Shown: one piece after another, positions 8,392 to 15,847 of the stretch
Layout of the letters: every line of letters begins with the position of its first letter
Position numbering within the stretch: the first letter of the stretch is position 1
Assembly (NCBI GenBank): GCA_017466345.1
Contig: JAFTUI010000004.1
Coordinates: 62,001 to 126,000 of the forward strand
DNA from: Tidjanibacter sp.
Lineage (GTDB): Bacteria; Bacteroidota; Bacteroidia; Bacteroidales; Rikenellaceae
Length of the DNA stretch: 64,000 bases
Reading direction: 5' to 3'
Notes under the pieces: model-generated
Told to the model about the DNA's origin: nothing
Seen by the model: only the letters and a program-made list of their open reading frames with translations
The model's database searches: none
Program-made: the position numbers and the translations under genes

Positions 8392-9417
8392 TTAAATTCC
8401 GTTCTCTTTGAAGTACTCGATAACAGCCTTCTTGTAAATCTCGATGGTTTCGTCTATCGACACGAAGGACTTGCCACCCGCAGCGTTCTTGTGACCTCCG
8501 CCACCGAAGTAGCGCCTTGCGAAGAGGTTTACATCCACCTCATCGCCGCGCGAGCGCAACGACACACGCACAAACTTGCGCGTCTCGATAAAAATTGCCG
8601 ACATCTTCATACCCGCAATCGAGAGGGGGTAGTTCACAAAACCCTCGCTGTCGCCCAGCTGGAAGTTGTAGCGGCGCATCTCCTTCTCGGTGAGCGACAT
8701 ATAGGCAGCCTTGCCCTTTGCCAACACCTCCATCTTCTTGCCCAGCGAGTAGCCCAAGAGCTTCACGCGCGAGGCGGAATAGGAGTTGTAGACCGCATTG
8801 TAGACCTTAGGAATCTCCAATCCGCGCTCCAACAGCACCGCCACCGAACGCATCAAATCGGGCGTGAGGTAGCTGAATGCAAAGTTGCCCGTATCGGTCA
8901 TGATGCCCGCATAGAGGTTCTCCGCCATCTCGGTTGTGATAGCCTCGGTGCCCACCATCGCCTCAATAATTTTGTAGGTCACAAAGGCGGTGGAGCACAT
9001 CTCGGGGTAGGAGAACTGCAACGAGTAGTCGTCGGGGGGCATGAGGTGGTGGTCGATGAGGATATGGGGAGCTTCGGATGCCATAAGGGGCTCCGTCATA
9101 GAGTCGAGGCGGTCAATTTTGTTGAGGTCCATGACAAAGACCAGCTCGGCAGCCGCGATTATCTCTGTCGCCACCTCGGGTTGCTCCTTGGCAACGACCA
9201 TCTCGCCAATGCCGTCCATCCAATCCAAAAAGGCGGGATAGCGGTTGGGAACCAGCGTGTGGACCTCGTGACCCATGTCGCGCAAAACCTTCGCCCAAGC
9301 AAGCGAGGAGCCTATGGCGTCGCCGTCGGGGTTGGTGTGTGTGACGATGGCAATGTTCTTACATCCGCCACTTAAATAGCCTTTCAGGCTCTCAATTTTT
9401 TCCAAAAAATCAACCAT
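8392..9417 (-). CDS. DHH/DHHA1 phosphoesterase, NrnA-like
   Basis: 341 residues, the usual length for the bifunctional oligoribonuclease/pAp-phosphatase family. Motifs in order: IVTHTNPDGDAIGSSLAW (metal ligands), VFVMDLNKID, HILIDHHLMPP (the DHH motif), GIMTDTGNFAFS, and the C-terminal DHHA1 signature FGGGGHKNAAGG. Family members cleave short RNAs, 3'-phosphoadenosine 5'-phosphate or cyclic dinucleotide breakdown products in the cytosol with Mn. The window also carries a diadenylate cyclase (56193-57053), so a pApA-degrading role is possible but not shown by sequence. It is divergent from the EF-G2 gene. Confidence 0.85.
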   Translation of the reverse strand: MVDFLEKIESLKGYLSGGCKNIAIVTHTNPDGDAIGSSLAWAKVLRDMGHEVHTLVPNRYPAFLDWMDGIGEMVVAKEQPEVATEIIAAAELVFVMDLNKIDRLDSMTEPLMASEAPHILIDHHLMPPDDYSLQFSYPEMCSTAFVTYKIIEAMVGTEAITTEMAENLYAGIMTDTGNFAFSYLTPDLMRSVAVLLERGLEIPKVYNAVYNSYSASRVKLLGYSLGKKMEVLAKGKAAYMSLTEKEMRRYNFQLGDSEGFVNYPLSIAGMKMSAIFIETRKFVRVSLRSRGDEVDVNLFARRYFGGGGHKNAAGGKSFVSIDETIEIYKKAVIEYFKENGI

Positions 9418-9546
9418 CTCGGTAACAAAGATATAAAAAACATTTGGAATTTGTCAAATTGGTGCAGATTATTGAAAAAAAATACATACCTTAGAGGGCT
9501 CAAATTGGGGCAAACTTGAAACTAACATAACTAAATCATAAACAAA

Positions 9547-11697
9547 ATGAAAACTTACCAAACTCAAAACCTCCGCAACGTGGCTATCGTTGGCGGCACG
9601 GGTAGCGGCAAGACCACTCTTGCCGAAGCATTCGCATTCGAAAGTAAACTCATCGACCGTAAAGGTACTGTTGAGGCAGGCAACACCCTCTCGGACAACA
9701 CCGAGTTGGAGCAGGCTCAGGGTAGAAGTCTTTATCCCGCAGTTATTTACACCGAGTTCGCAGGTCACAAATTCAACTTCATCGACACTCCCGGTGTGGA
9801 CGACCTCTGTGGTGGTGTATTTTCCGCATACAAGGTTTGCGACTTGGCAGCCCTCGTCATCAATGGCAACCAGGGCTTCGATGTTGGTAGCGAGATTCAC
9901 AGCCGCTACGCAGCACAGGCTAAGATGCCCGTTGTAGGTATCGTAAACCAGCTCGACAAAGAGAACGCTTCGTGGGACAAAGTTATCGACTCCATCAAAG
10001 GTAACTCGCCCATCAGCCCCGTAGTTGTTCAGTACCCCGTAAATCCCGGTCTTGGTTTTGACGCCATCATTGACGTTCTGACAATGAAGATGTACAAAGC
10101 AAAAGACGAGAACGGCAATCAGGAGGAGTTGGAGATTCCCGCTTCGGAGGCAGATCGTGCAGAGGAGTACCACAACGAACTCTTGGAGGCTGCTGCCATC
10201 AACGATGAGGCTCTGATGGAGAAATTCTTCGAGACCAACGACCTCTCGGCAGACGAGATTCGTCAGGGTTTGAGGGATGGCGTTGCTAACCGCGACTTTA
10301 TGCCCATCTTCTGCTGCTCGGCAAAGAAGAGCTTTGGTCTGAAACGTGTTATGGAGTTCATCATCAACGTGCTTCCCGATCCCTCGGCTGCAAATGCTAT
10401 GACCGATGTTGAGGGTAACGAGGTTAAGGCTGACGCTTCGGCTCCCACCTCCATCTTCGTATTCCGCAGTGCCGTTGAGCAGCACGTTGGCGAGGTTAGC
10501 TACTTCCGCGTAGTGACCGGTAAACTCACCGAGGGTATGGAGCTTACCAACCCCCGCAATGGCAACAAAGAGAAAATTTCGCAGATTTTCGCTGTTGCAG
10601 GCAAGAAACGCGAGAAAGTTACCGAACTCGTTGCCGGTGAGATTGGTTGCACCGTGAAACTCAAAGGCACCAAAGCAAACGACACTCTCGGTGTTGGTGA
10701 TGTTGCCGAGATTTCGCCCATCAACTTCCCCGCTCCCCGCTACCGCGCAGCAGTACGCGCTCTCGACCAGAACAACGAGGAGAAACTCGGCGAGATGCTC
10801 AACCGCATCAAACAGGAGGATTTGACCTACAAGGTGGAATACTCGAAAGAGCTCAAACAGACCATCGTACAGTGCCAGGGTGAGATGCACATCAACCTCT
10901 TGAAGACCATCATCCAGAACAACAAAATCGAGATTGAGTTCTTGGCTCCCAAGATTCCCTACCGCGAGACCATTACCAAAGTGGCTGCTGCAAACTACCG
11001 CCACCGCAAACAGTCGGGTGGTTCGGGACAGTTCGGCGAGGTTCATATGGTTGTTGAGCCCTACTATGAGGGTATGCCCGAGCCCAAACAGTACAAAGTT
11101 GACGGCAGGGAACTCCTTGTGAACATCAAAGGCAAAGAGGAGTTCGACCTCGAATGGGGTGGCAAACTCATCTACTACAACGCAATTGTTGGTGGTGCTA
11201 TTGATGCACGCTTTATGCCCGCTATCTTGAAGGGTATCAAAGATAAACTCAACGAAGGTCCTCTTACCGGTTCGTACGCTCGCGACATCCGCGTAGTTAT
11301 CTACGATGGTAAGATGCACCCCGTAGACTCCAACGAGATTTCGTTCGTTTTGGCTGCTCGCAACGCCTTCAAAGAGGCTTTCCGCAACGCAGGTCCTAAG
11401 ATTTTGGAGCCTATCTACAATGTAGAGATTTTGGTTCCCAGCGAGAATATGGGTGATATTATGAGTGACCTCAATGGTCGTCGTGCTCAGATTATGGGTA
11501 TGAACGCTGAGGGTGCATACAGTCGCCTTAACGCAAGGGTACCTCTGGCAGAACTCTACCGCTACTCGACTACCCTGAGCGCACTGACTCTTGGTCGCGC
11601 AAACTACACTATGGAGTTTGCTTCCTATGAGCAAGTGCCTGCCGATGTTCAGGATAAACTTCTTAAAGCATATCAGGAAGAAGAGAAAGACGAGTAA
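9547..11697 (+). CDS. EF-G2-type translation factor with altered GTPase motifs
   Basis: 716 residues, full EF-G length with all five domains; domain IV carries HRKQSGGSGQFGEV. The G-domain departs from canonical EF-G. The P-loop is GGTGSGKT (16-23). The switch I position expected to read RGITI is GRSLYPA (59-65). The G3 motif is DTPGVDD (80-86), so the His used by EF-G to activate water is Val84. G4 is NQLD (134-137) instead of NKxD. A Bacteroides paralogue of this class was shown to lack GTPase activity and to support growth in starvation and gut colonisation. A near-consensus box (TACCTTAG, 9487) precedes it. It is a paralogue of housekeeping fusA, not a replacement. Confidence 0.85.
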   Translation: MKTYQTQNLRNVAIVGGTGSGKTTLAEAFAFESKLIDRKGTVEAGNTLSDNTELEQAQGRSLYPAVIYTEFAGHKFNFIDTPGVDDLCGGVFSAYKVCDLAALVINGNQGFDVGSEIHSRYAAQAKMPVVGIVNQLDKENASWDKVIDSIKGNSPISPVVVQYPVNPGLGFDAIIDVLTMKMYKAKDENGNQEELEIPASEADRAEEYHNELLEAAAINDEALMEKFFETNDLSADEIRQGLRDGVANRDFMPIFCCSAKKSFGLKRVMEFIINVLPDPSAANAMTDVEGNEVKADASAPTSIFVFRSAVEQHVGEVSYFRVVTGKLTEGMELTNPRNGNKEKISQIFAVAGKKREKVTELVAGEIGCTVKLKGTKANDTLGVGDVAEISPINFPAPRYRAAVRALDQNNEEKLGEMLNRIKQEDLTYKVEYSKELKQTIVQCQGEMHINLLKTIIQNNKIEIEFLAPKIPYRETITKVAAANYRHRKQSGGSGQFGEVHMVVEPYYEGMPEPKQYKVDGRELLVNIKGKEEFDLEWGGKLIYYNAIVGGAIDARFMPAILKGIKDKLNEGPLTGSYARDIRVVIYDGKMHPVDSNEISFVLAARNAFKEAFRNAGPKILEPIYNVEILVPSENMGDIMSDLNGRRAQIMGMNAEGAYSRLNARVPLAELYRYSTTLSALTLGRANYTMEFASYEQVPADVQDKLLKAYQEEEKDE

Positions 11698-11822
11698 AAT
11701 CGCGCAAATATGCGGCGTCTTTGGCGTTGCACTGCGACAAACCCCTGCCTCATTTACGAAGAGTAAACTCGGCAGGGGTTTTCTTGTGCGCCTAAAATCC
11801 GCTAGCCTATTTGCGCGATTTA
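11695..11822 (+). terminator. 3'-end palindromic element, copy 1 (after EF-G2)
   Basis: Outer arms TAAAATCGCGCAAATA (starting at the stop codon) and TATTTGCGCGATTTA (11808-11822) pair. The inner stem AACCCCTGCC (11740-11749) pairs with GGCAGGGGTT (11771-11780), followed by TTTTCTTG. The loop holds CTCATTTACG and GAGTAAACT. Flanks GGCGTTGCACTGCGACAAA and CTTGTGCGCCTAAAATCCGC recur at copies 4 and 5. It probably terminates the EF-G2 transcript. Confidence 0.75.
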
Positions 11823-11834
11823 CCGCTTTGGGGT

Positions 11835-11965
11835 AAACTGCGGGGATAGATCTATTGCCCATAAGCCCTATATGCCCTATAAGGCATTATCGCCCACCCC
11901 AACCTCGTGGGTATTAAAAAAGATACCCGTGAAGCAACGCGGGGGGCACGAAGTAGTTGTATTGG
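11835..11965. repeat. mosaic intergenic repeat: CCTATAAGG units plus GGGTATT hairpin
   Basis: 11858-11890 holds GCCCATAAGCCCTATATGCC and CCTATAAGG-type units; 11909-11928 is the hairpin GGGTATTAAAAAAGATACCC followed by GTGAAGCAACG. The same order of modules recurs at 38590-38670, and the hairpin a third time at 38840-38859. No coding potential is evident. Confidence 0.65.
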
Positions 11966-12056
11966 AGGGGGGCTGGGAGCGGTCTTTAAGCCTTGTTGCG
12001 CGTGTGTTTCTTGTGGTACTTTCTTTGTGAATTATCTTTTTTTCAACATTTATTTG

Positions 12057-12064
12057 TATATTTG
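12057..12064 (+). promoter_or_regulatory. Bacteroidetes -7 promoter box TATATTTG
   Basis: Matches TAnnTTTG. The surrounding TTTATTTGTATATTTG is identical to the box at 18175-18182 in front of the second structured RNA, so both are probably true promoters of one RNA family. Confidence 0.65.
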
Positions 12065-12294
12065 TAGAAACAAACAAAAACCAATTTGCCGATAGAAAAA
12101 CAAAACTACTTACATATTTACTAATTAGCGTTTGCTATTTGTTCCAACTCTTGAAACGTAGGAAATTTCAAATTGATAACCGGAACGGATGTTGCGAATG
12201 CCCCGCTATGTGTGGGCATTCTTGTCTGTTATCACGGTTTCCTACGACCGCAAGGGTGGACAAGTTATGTCCACCTTTTTTGTTTGGTCGTAGG
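12065..12294 (+). ncRNA. structured leader RNA candidate, copy A
   Basis: Nested helices: P1 CGTAGGAAA (12157-12165) with TTTCCTACG (12238-12246); P2 GATAAC (12175-12180) with GTTATC (12228-12233); P3 GAATGCCC (12196-12203) with GGGCATTC (12214-12221). A terminator follows: GGTGGAC (12255-12261) with GTCCACC (12269-12275), then a T-run. CCTACGACC (12241-12249), which overlaps the 3' strand of P1, can instead pair with GGTCGTAGG (12286-12294), so two folds exclude each other. AAATTTCA sits between P1 and P2 as in copy B. It ends about 40 bases before the methyltransferase ATG. It could be an attenuator or an independent RNA. Confidence 0.55.
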
Positions 12295-12331
12295 ATTGAG
12301 CGGATTGCAGGCGCACAACACCCACAAGCCT

Positions 12332-13324
12332 ATGGCAAATGCAACTCTTACGGCAGCAAAAGCCGCCAAGAACGATGAGTTCTACACCCAAATGTCCGAT
12401 ATTGAGCGTGAACTTGCCAACTACGGACACCATTTTCGCGGTAAAACAGTGCTCTGCAACTGTGACGACCCGCGAGTAAGCAATTTCTTTAAGTATTTCA
12501 CACGCAACTTCGAGGTTCTTGGACTAAAAAAGGTCATTGCCACCTGCTACAAGAGTCAGGATGTAGACCTCTTCTCGGCTGGGACAAGCGAAAAGGCGGT
12601 CTATCAAATCTATGAGGGCGACCGAGATGGCAACTCAATGCCAGATGATGACGAGATAGAGGTGCGCCCTCTCAGGGGCGATGGCGATTTCCGCTCCCCC
12701 GAATGTGTAGAACTGCTCCGCCAAGCCGACATCATCGTCACTAACCCACCTTTTTCTCTCTTCCGCGAGTATGTGGCACAACTTGTTGCTTATCACAAAA
12801 AATTTCTAATCGTGGGGAATAAAAATGCGATTACATATAAAGAGGTTTTTCCCCTAATACAAGACAACCAAATCTGGATAGGAGTACAGCCTATGGGTGT
12901 TGATATGCTTTTTGACATTCCAGACGAGAGAGCAGAAGAACTCAAAGAGAATGAGGATGCAAAGGGAAGCAAGTATAGGTTAGTTGGCGGATTGGTTAAA
13001 GCACGCTCCTCGTCTATCTGGTTTACCAACCTCGACCATCACAAGCGACACGAGGAGTTGGTGTTGTACAAAAAGTACACCCCCGAAGAGTACCCTCGCT
13101 ATGATAACTACGCCGCAATCAATGTGAACAAAGTTACCGAAATACCCTATGATTATGAGGGTGTTATGGGTGTGCCCATCACTTTCCTCGACAAATACAA
13201 CCCAGAGCAATTCGAGATTGTGGGATTGATGGCATCAACAGGTGTAGATGATTACAACAAAGGGTATCCATATATTAATGGAGAGAAAAAATACGCCCGA
13301 ATTTTAGTTAAACTCAAAAAATAA
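12332..13324 (+). CDS. EcoRI-family adenine-specific DNA methyltransferase
   Basis: 330 residues from the ATG at 12332. The frame is open 53 codons further upstream, but that stretch is the structured RNA and its terminator, so the longer start is rejected. Motifs of the EcoRI methyltransferase family: KNDEFYTQ (about 13-20), NCDDPRVSNFF at the SAM site (about 43-53) and NPPF at the catalytic site (138-141) preceded by ADIIV. It transfers a methyl group from SAM to adenine N6 in a short DNA site; GAATTC is the paradigm but specificity cannot be read from sequence. It lies 8 bases before a DUF262-HNH gene, suggesting a modification-restriction pair. Confidence 0.85.
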   Translation: MANATLTAAKAAKNDEFYTQMSDIERELANYGHHFRGKTVLCNCDDPRVSNFFKYFTRNFEVLGLKKVIATCYKSQDVDLFSAGTSEKAVYQIYEGDRDGNSMPDDDEIEVRPLRGDGDFRSPECVELLRQADIIVTNPPFSLFREYVAQLVAYHKKFLIVGNKNAITYKEVFPLIQDNQIWIGVQPMGVDMLFDIPDERAEELKENEDAKGSKYRLVGGLVKARSSSIWFTNLDHHKRHEELVLYKKYTPEEYPRYDNYAAINVNKVTEIPYDYEGVMGVPITFLDKYNPEQFEIVGLMASTGVDDYNKGYPYINGEKKYARILVKLKK

Positions 13325-13332
13325 TAAACACA

Positions 13333-14433
13333 ATGAAAATCGAATTACACAAGATTACAATCAGAGAGTTGGTAGAGGGTTATCGCGACAACGATGAAGA
13401 GGGTGTTGTGGGCTACGGCGGCAGGCTCGACATCCGACCAAAATATCAGCGAGAGTTTGTCTATGATGACAAACAGCGCAATGCGGTAATAGAGACAGTG
13501 CGTCAGGGCTTTCCGCTCAATGTGATGTATTGGATGAAGAGAGAGGACGGTGGTTTTGAGGTGCTCGATGGGCAGCAACGTACTGTATCCATCTGCCGAT
13601 ATGTAGAGGGGCGCGGAGGTGGTATAGGGCGTTTCTCCATTGACGACCTCTACTTTCACAACCTTGACGAAACACAACAAAAGCAGATTTTGGACTACCC
13701 TCTGATGGTCTATTTTTGCGAGGGGGAGCCTGAGGAGAGGTTGAAATGGTTTGAGACAGTGAACATTGCGGGAGCCAAACTCACCCAGCAGGAGTTGCGC
13801 AATGCAACCTATTCGGGTAGTTGGGTGACCGATGCAAAGCGCTATTTTAGCAAAACAGGGTGCGCTGCCCACGGAATGGCAAAAGACTATATGAATGGCT
13901 CGCCCATACGACAAGACTATCTCGAAACAGCCATATGTTGGCTCTCGGAAGGTCACATCAACAACTATATGGGGCAGCATCAGCACGATGACTCGGCAAA
14001 TGAGTTGTGGCTTTACTTCAAAAGGGTAATAGATTGGGTTGAGGCAACATTCCCTGTTATGCGTAAAGAGATGAAAGGTGTGGAGTGGGGATGGCTCTAC
14101 AATCGCTACGGCTCACAAACCCGAAGCCCCAAAGAAATCGAAGCCGAAGTGTCGCGTCTTATGCAGGATGAGGATGTGTCAAACAAAAAGGGCATCTATA
14201 AATACATCTTCACACGCGAGGAGAAGTGGCTGAACATTAGGGAGTTTTCGGATAAAATGAAGCGAGAGGCGTATGAGCGTCAGCGTGGTTTTTGTGTGCG
14301 CTGTGGCGAACACTTCGAGTTGTCCAAAATGGAGGCAGACCACATTACGCCTTGGTGTGAAGGGGGTGCAACCTCTGCCGAAAATTGCCAAATGCTGTGC
14401 AGGAGTTGCAATAGGCGCAAGTCGTATAAGTGA
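13333..14433 (+). CDS. DUF262 (ParB-like NTPase) plus HNH endonuclease protein
   Basis: 366 residues. N-terminal DUF262: YQREFVYDDKQRNAVI (about 38-53) and the NTPase signature VLDGQQRT (77-84), as in GmrSD, BrxU and SspE. The middle is helical. The C-terminus (about 315-366) is an HNH/zinc-knuckle nuclease: CVRCGEHFEL, then ADHITPW, then NCQMLCRSCNRRKS. GmrSD carries DUF1524 instead; here a compact HNH is fused. It sits 8 bases behind an EcoRI-family methyltransferase, so I infer a nuclease restrained by, or sensing, the methylation of that partner. Alternatives: a type IV-like enzyme that attacks foreign modified DNA. The gene ends just before a bidirectional terminator. Confidence 0.8.
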   Translation: MKIELHKITIRELVEGYRDNDEEGVVGYGGRLDIRPKYQREFVYDDKQRNAVIETVRQGFPLNVMYWMKREDGGFEVLDGQQRTVSICRYVEGRGGGIGRFSIDDLYFHNLDETQQKQILDYPLMVYFCEGEPEERLKWFETVNIAGAKLTQQELRNATYSGSWVTDAKRYFSKTGCAAHGMAKDYMNGSPIRQDYLETAICWLSEGHINNYMGQHQHDDSANELWLYFKRVIDWVEATFPVMRKEMKGVEWGWLYNRYGSQTRSPKEIEAEVSRLMQDEDVSNKKGIYKYIFTREEKWLNIREFSDKMKREAYERQRGFCVRCGEHFELSKMEADHITPWCEGGATSAENCQMLCRSCNRRKSYK

Positions 14434-14446
14434 TATCAAAAACACA

Positions 14447-14473
14447 AAAGGAGCACCACATTGGTGCTCCTTT
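14447..14473. terminator. bidirectional terminator between DUF262-HNH and ppa
   Basis: Perfect 12-bp stem AAAGGAGCACCA with TGGTGCTCCTTT around a 3-base loop, between two convergent genes. Confidence 0.85.
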
Positions 14474-14497
14474 GGCTTAAACCACATAACAACGCAT

Positions 14498-15121
14498 CTA
14501 CTCCTCTTGGCTCTCGACAAGGCGTTTGTAGTCGTCCATAGAACGCTTGATAACCTCGCGTGCCACATCGGGACCATAGATGCTAACAAATTTCATCCTC
14601 TGGGTGTTCTCGCCGGGGATGTCCTTATAGGTCGTGAAGTAGTGGATGAGTCGCCTTACGATGCGTGTGGGCAACTGTTCGATGTCGGTCATATCGCCAT
14701 AGATGGCATCGTTTTTCAGCACAGCAATAATTTTGTCGTCCGCCTGATTGTGGTCGAGCAACCTCAAACCACCAATGGGGCGTGCCGAAACCAAAATATC
14801 GCCGTGGGTAACGTCCTTCTCCGTGAGGACACAAATATCCAGAGGGTCGCCATCGCCCTCCACATCAAACCTCGCAAGAGCCTTATTTGTGAGTTCTGCC
14901 ATATTGGTGGCGCAGTAGGTGCGAGGGATGAAACCGTAGAGCGAGGGTACGATGTTGGAGAATTTCTGTGGGCGGTCGAGGGCGAGGTAGCCGCTTGCTT
15001 TGTCCACCTCATATTTTACGGTGTCGGTAGGCACAATCTCAATAAATGCTCTAATCTCCTCGGGCGTTCCGGGGTCAATGCCGTGCCACGGATGGGCTTT
15101 GTGTAGTGTGCTGAAATCCAT
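14498..15121 (-). CDS. ppa: inorganic pyrophosphatase (family I)
   Basis: 207 residues. Hydrolyses PPi to two phosphates in the cytosol with Mg, pulling biosynthetic reactions forward. The metal site EGDGDPLDICVL (DxDPxD) is intact, preceded by YGFIPRTYC and followed by GDILVSARPIGGLRLLDHNQADDKI. It is a single-gene unit converging on the DUF262-HNH gene. The start ATG at 15121 gives a standard N-terminus (MDFSTLHKAHPWHGI). Confidence 0.93.
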   Translation of the reverse strand: MDFSTLHKAHPWHGIDPGTPEEIRAFIEIVPTDTVKYEVDKASGYLALDRPQKFSNIVPSLYGFIPRTYCATNMAELTNKALARFDVEGDGDPLDICVLTEKDVTHGDILVSARPIGGLRLLDHNQADDKIIAVLKNDAIYGDMTDIEQLPTRIVRRLIHYFTTYKDIPGENTQRMKFVSIYGPDVAREVIKRSMDDYKRLVESQEE

Positions 15122-15404
15122 AATTATCTCGTTTTTGTTGGTTCGGTCTTAGGTGCCCAAGGGCGCGAAAAGCCCTTCGGTAACCACAAAGATACAATTT
15201 TGAATTGAAAGTTGAAAGTTGCGAGTTGAAATTTTGCAAAAAATACCCCGCAAAAGCCTTGTGCTATGGTATGGGGCGGTAGAGATACTTGTTTTTCTTG
15301 TCGCTTGTGTTGTTCGCTTTGCTTTTGGGGTAGACCAGATTACCTCGCTACGAGCCACACGCGGTGGCTCTTCGCTCGGTGATCGTAGGTTGTGGGGTGG
15401 CTGT

Positions 15405-15537
15405 CAATTTGAGCACAAAAGGCGGCTGCAAGCCGCCTACTTTTTGTTTTTATACCACCCCTTTGTGTGCAAGCACCCACGAGGTGGGTATAAAAACAAA
15501 AGCCCGCAATTTCTTGCAGGCTTTTGTGCTCAAATTG
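15405..15537. repeat. nested palindrome next to tRNA-Pro
   Basis: CAATTTGAGCACAAAAG (15405-15421) is the exact inverse of CTTTTGTGCTCAAATTG (15521-15537). Inside, TTTTGTTTTTATACCACC (15442-15459) pairs with 15483-15501 apart from one extra G, and GGCGGC-TGCAA-GCCGCC (15421-15436) is a separate hairpin. The right arm reaches the 3' end of tRNA-Pro. Possibly a MITE-like or terminator-derived element. The remainder of 15122-15535 holds no gene; AATTGAAAGTTG-type units lie at about 15200-15230. Confidence 0.7.
15491..15522 (-). terminator. intrinsic terminator after tRNA-Pro
   Basis: AGCCCGCAA (15501-15509) pairs with TTGCAGGCT (15514-15522) with one mismatch; on the minus strand a TTTTGTTTTTA run follows. 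Confidence 0.7.
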
Positions 15538-15613
15538 GTCGGGGTGACTAGATTCGAACTAGCGACACCACGCCCCCCAGACGTGTACTCTAACCGGGCT
15601 GAGCTACACCCCG
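15536..15613 (-). tRNA. tRNA-Pro (anticodon GGG)
   Basis: On the minus strand CGGGGTGTAGCTCAGC opens the gene and CACCCCG closes the acceptor stem, followed by discriminator A and an encoded CCA. Anticodon stem CACGT/GCGTG surrounds the loop CTGGGGG, giving GGG. GTTCGAATC is the T-loop. Confidence 0.93.
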
Positions 15614-15816
15614 AACTATTCCGAAAGCAGCACAGGGGATTTGTTGGTCCGCTTTCGGACTGCAAAGATAGCAATAATTTCTTAAAACAAAATTTTCGGG
15701 CGATTTTTTTTGATTTTTACCCCTTTTAGAGCCACAAACAGACTACGAACATTTACCAAATCGTTAATTTTCGGGCTACAAAGGGGCAAGCATACCCCTC
15801 GCGCGAGAGTTTTTTG

Positions 15817-15824
15817 TACCTTTG
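15817..15824 (+). promoter_or_regulatory. -7 promoter box TACCTTTG for rnr
   Basis: Matches TAnnTTTG, 24 bases before the rnr ATG at 15848, leaving a short leader. Confidence 0.6.
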
Positions 15825-15847
15825 TGGCGTATTATAATAGGTAAGAT

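Noticed and set aside
9469-11862. 797-codon open frame opposite the EF-G2 gene
   Set aside because: It is antisense to a clear EF-G-like protein; biased codon use of the true gene keeps this frame open. Low-complexity, no family features.
12173-12331. 53-codon N-terminal extension of the methyltransferase
   Set aside because: It crosses the hairpins and terminator of the leader RNA; the protein family begins near KNDEFYTQ, just after the ATG at 12332.
13333-14433. DUF262-HNH as a toxin of a toxin-antitoxin pair
   Set aside because: The partner is a DNA methyltransferase rather than an antitoxin, and the domain set matches modification-linked nucleases.
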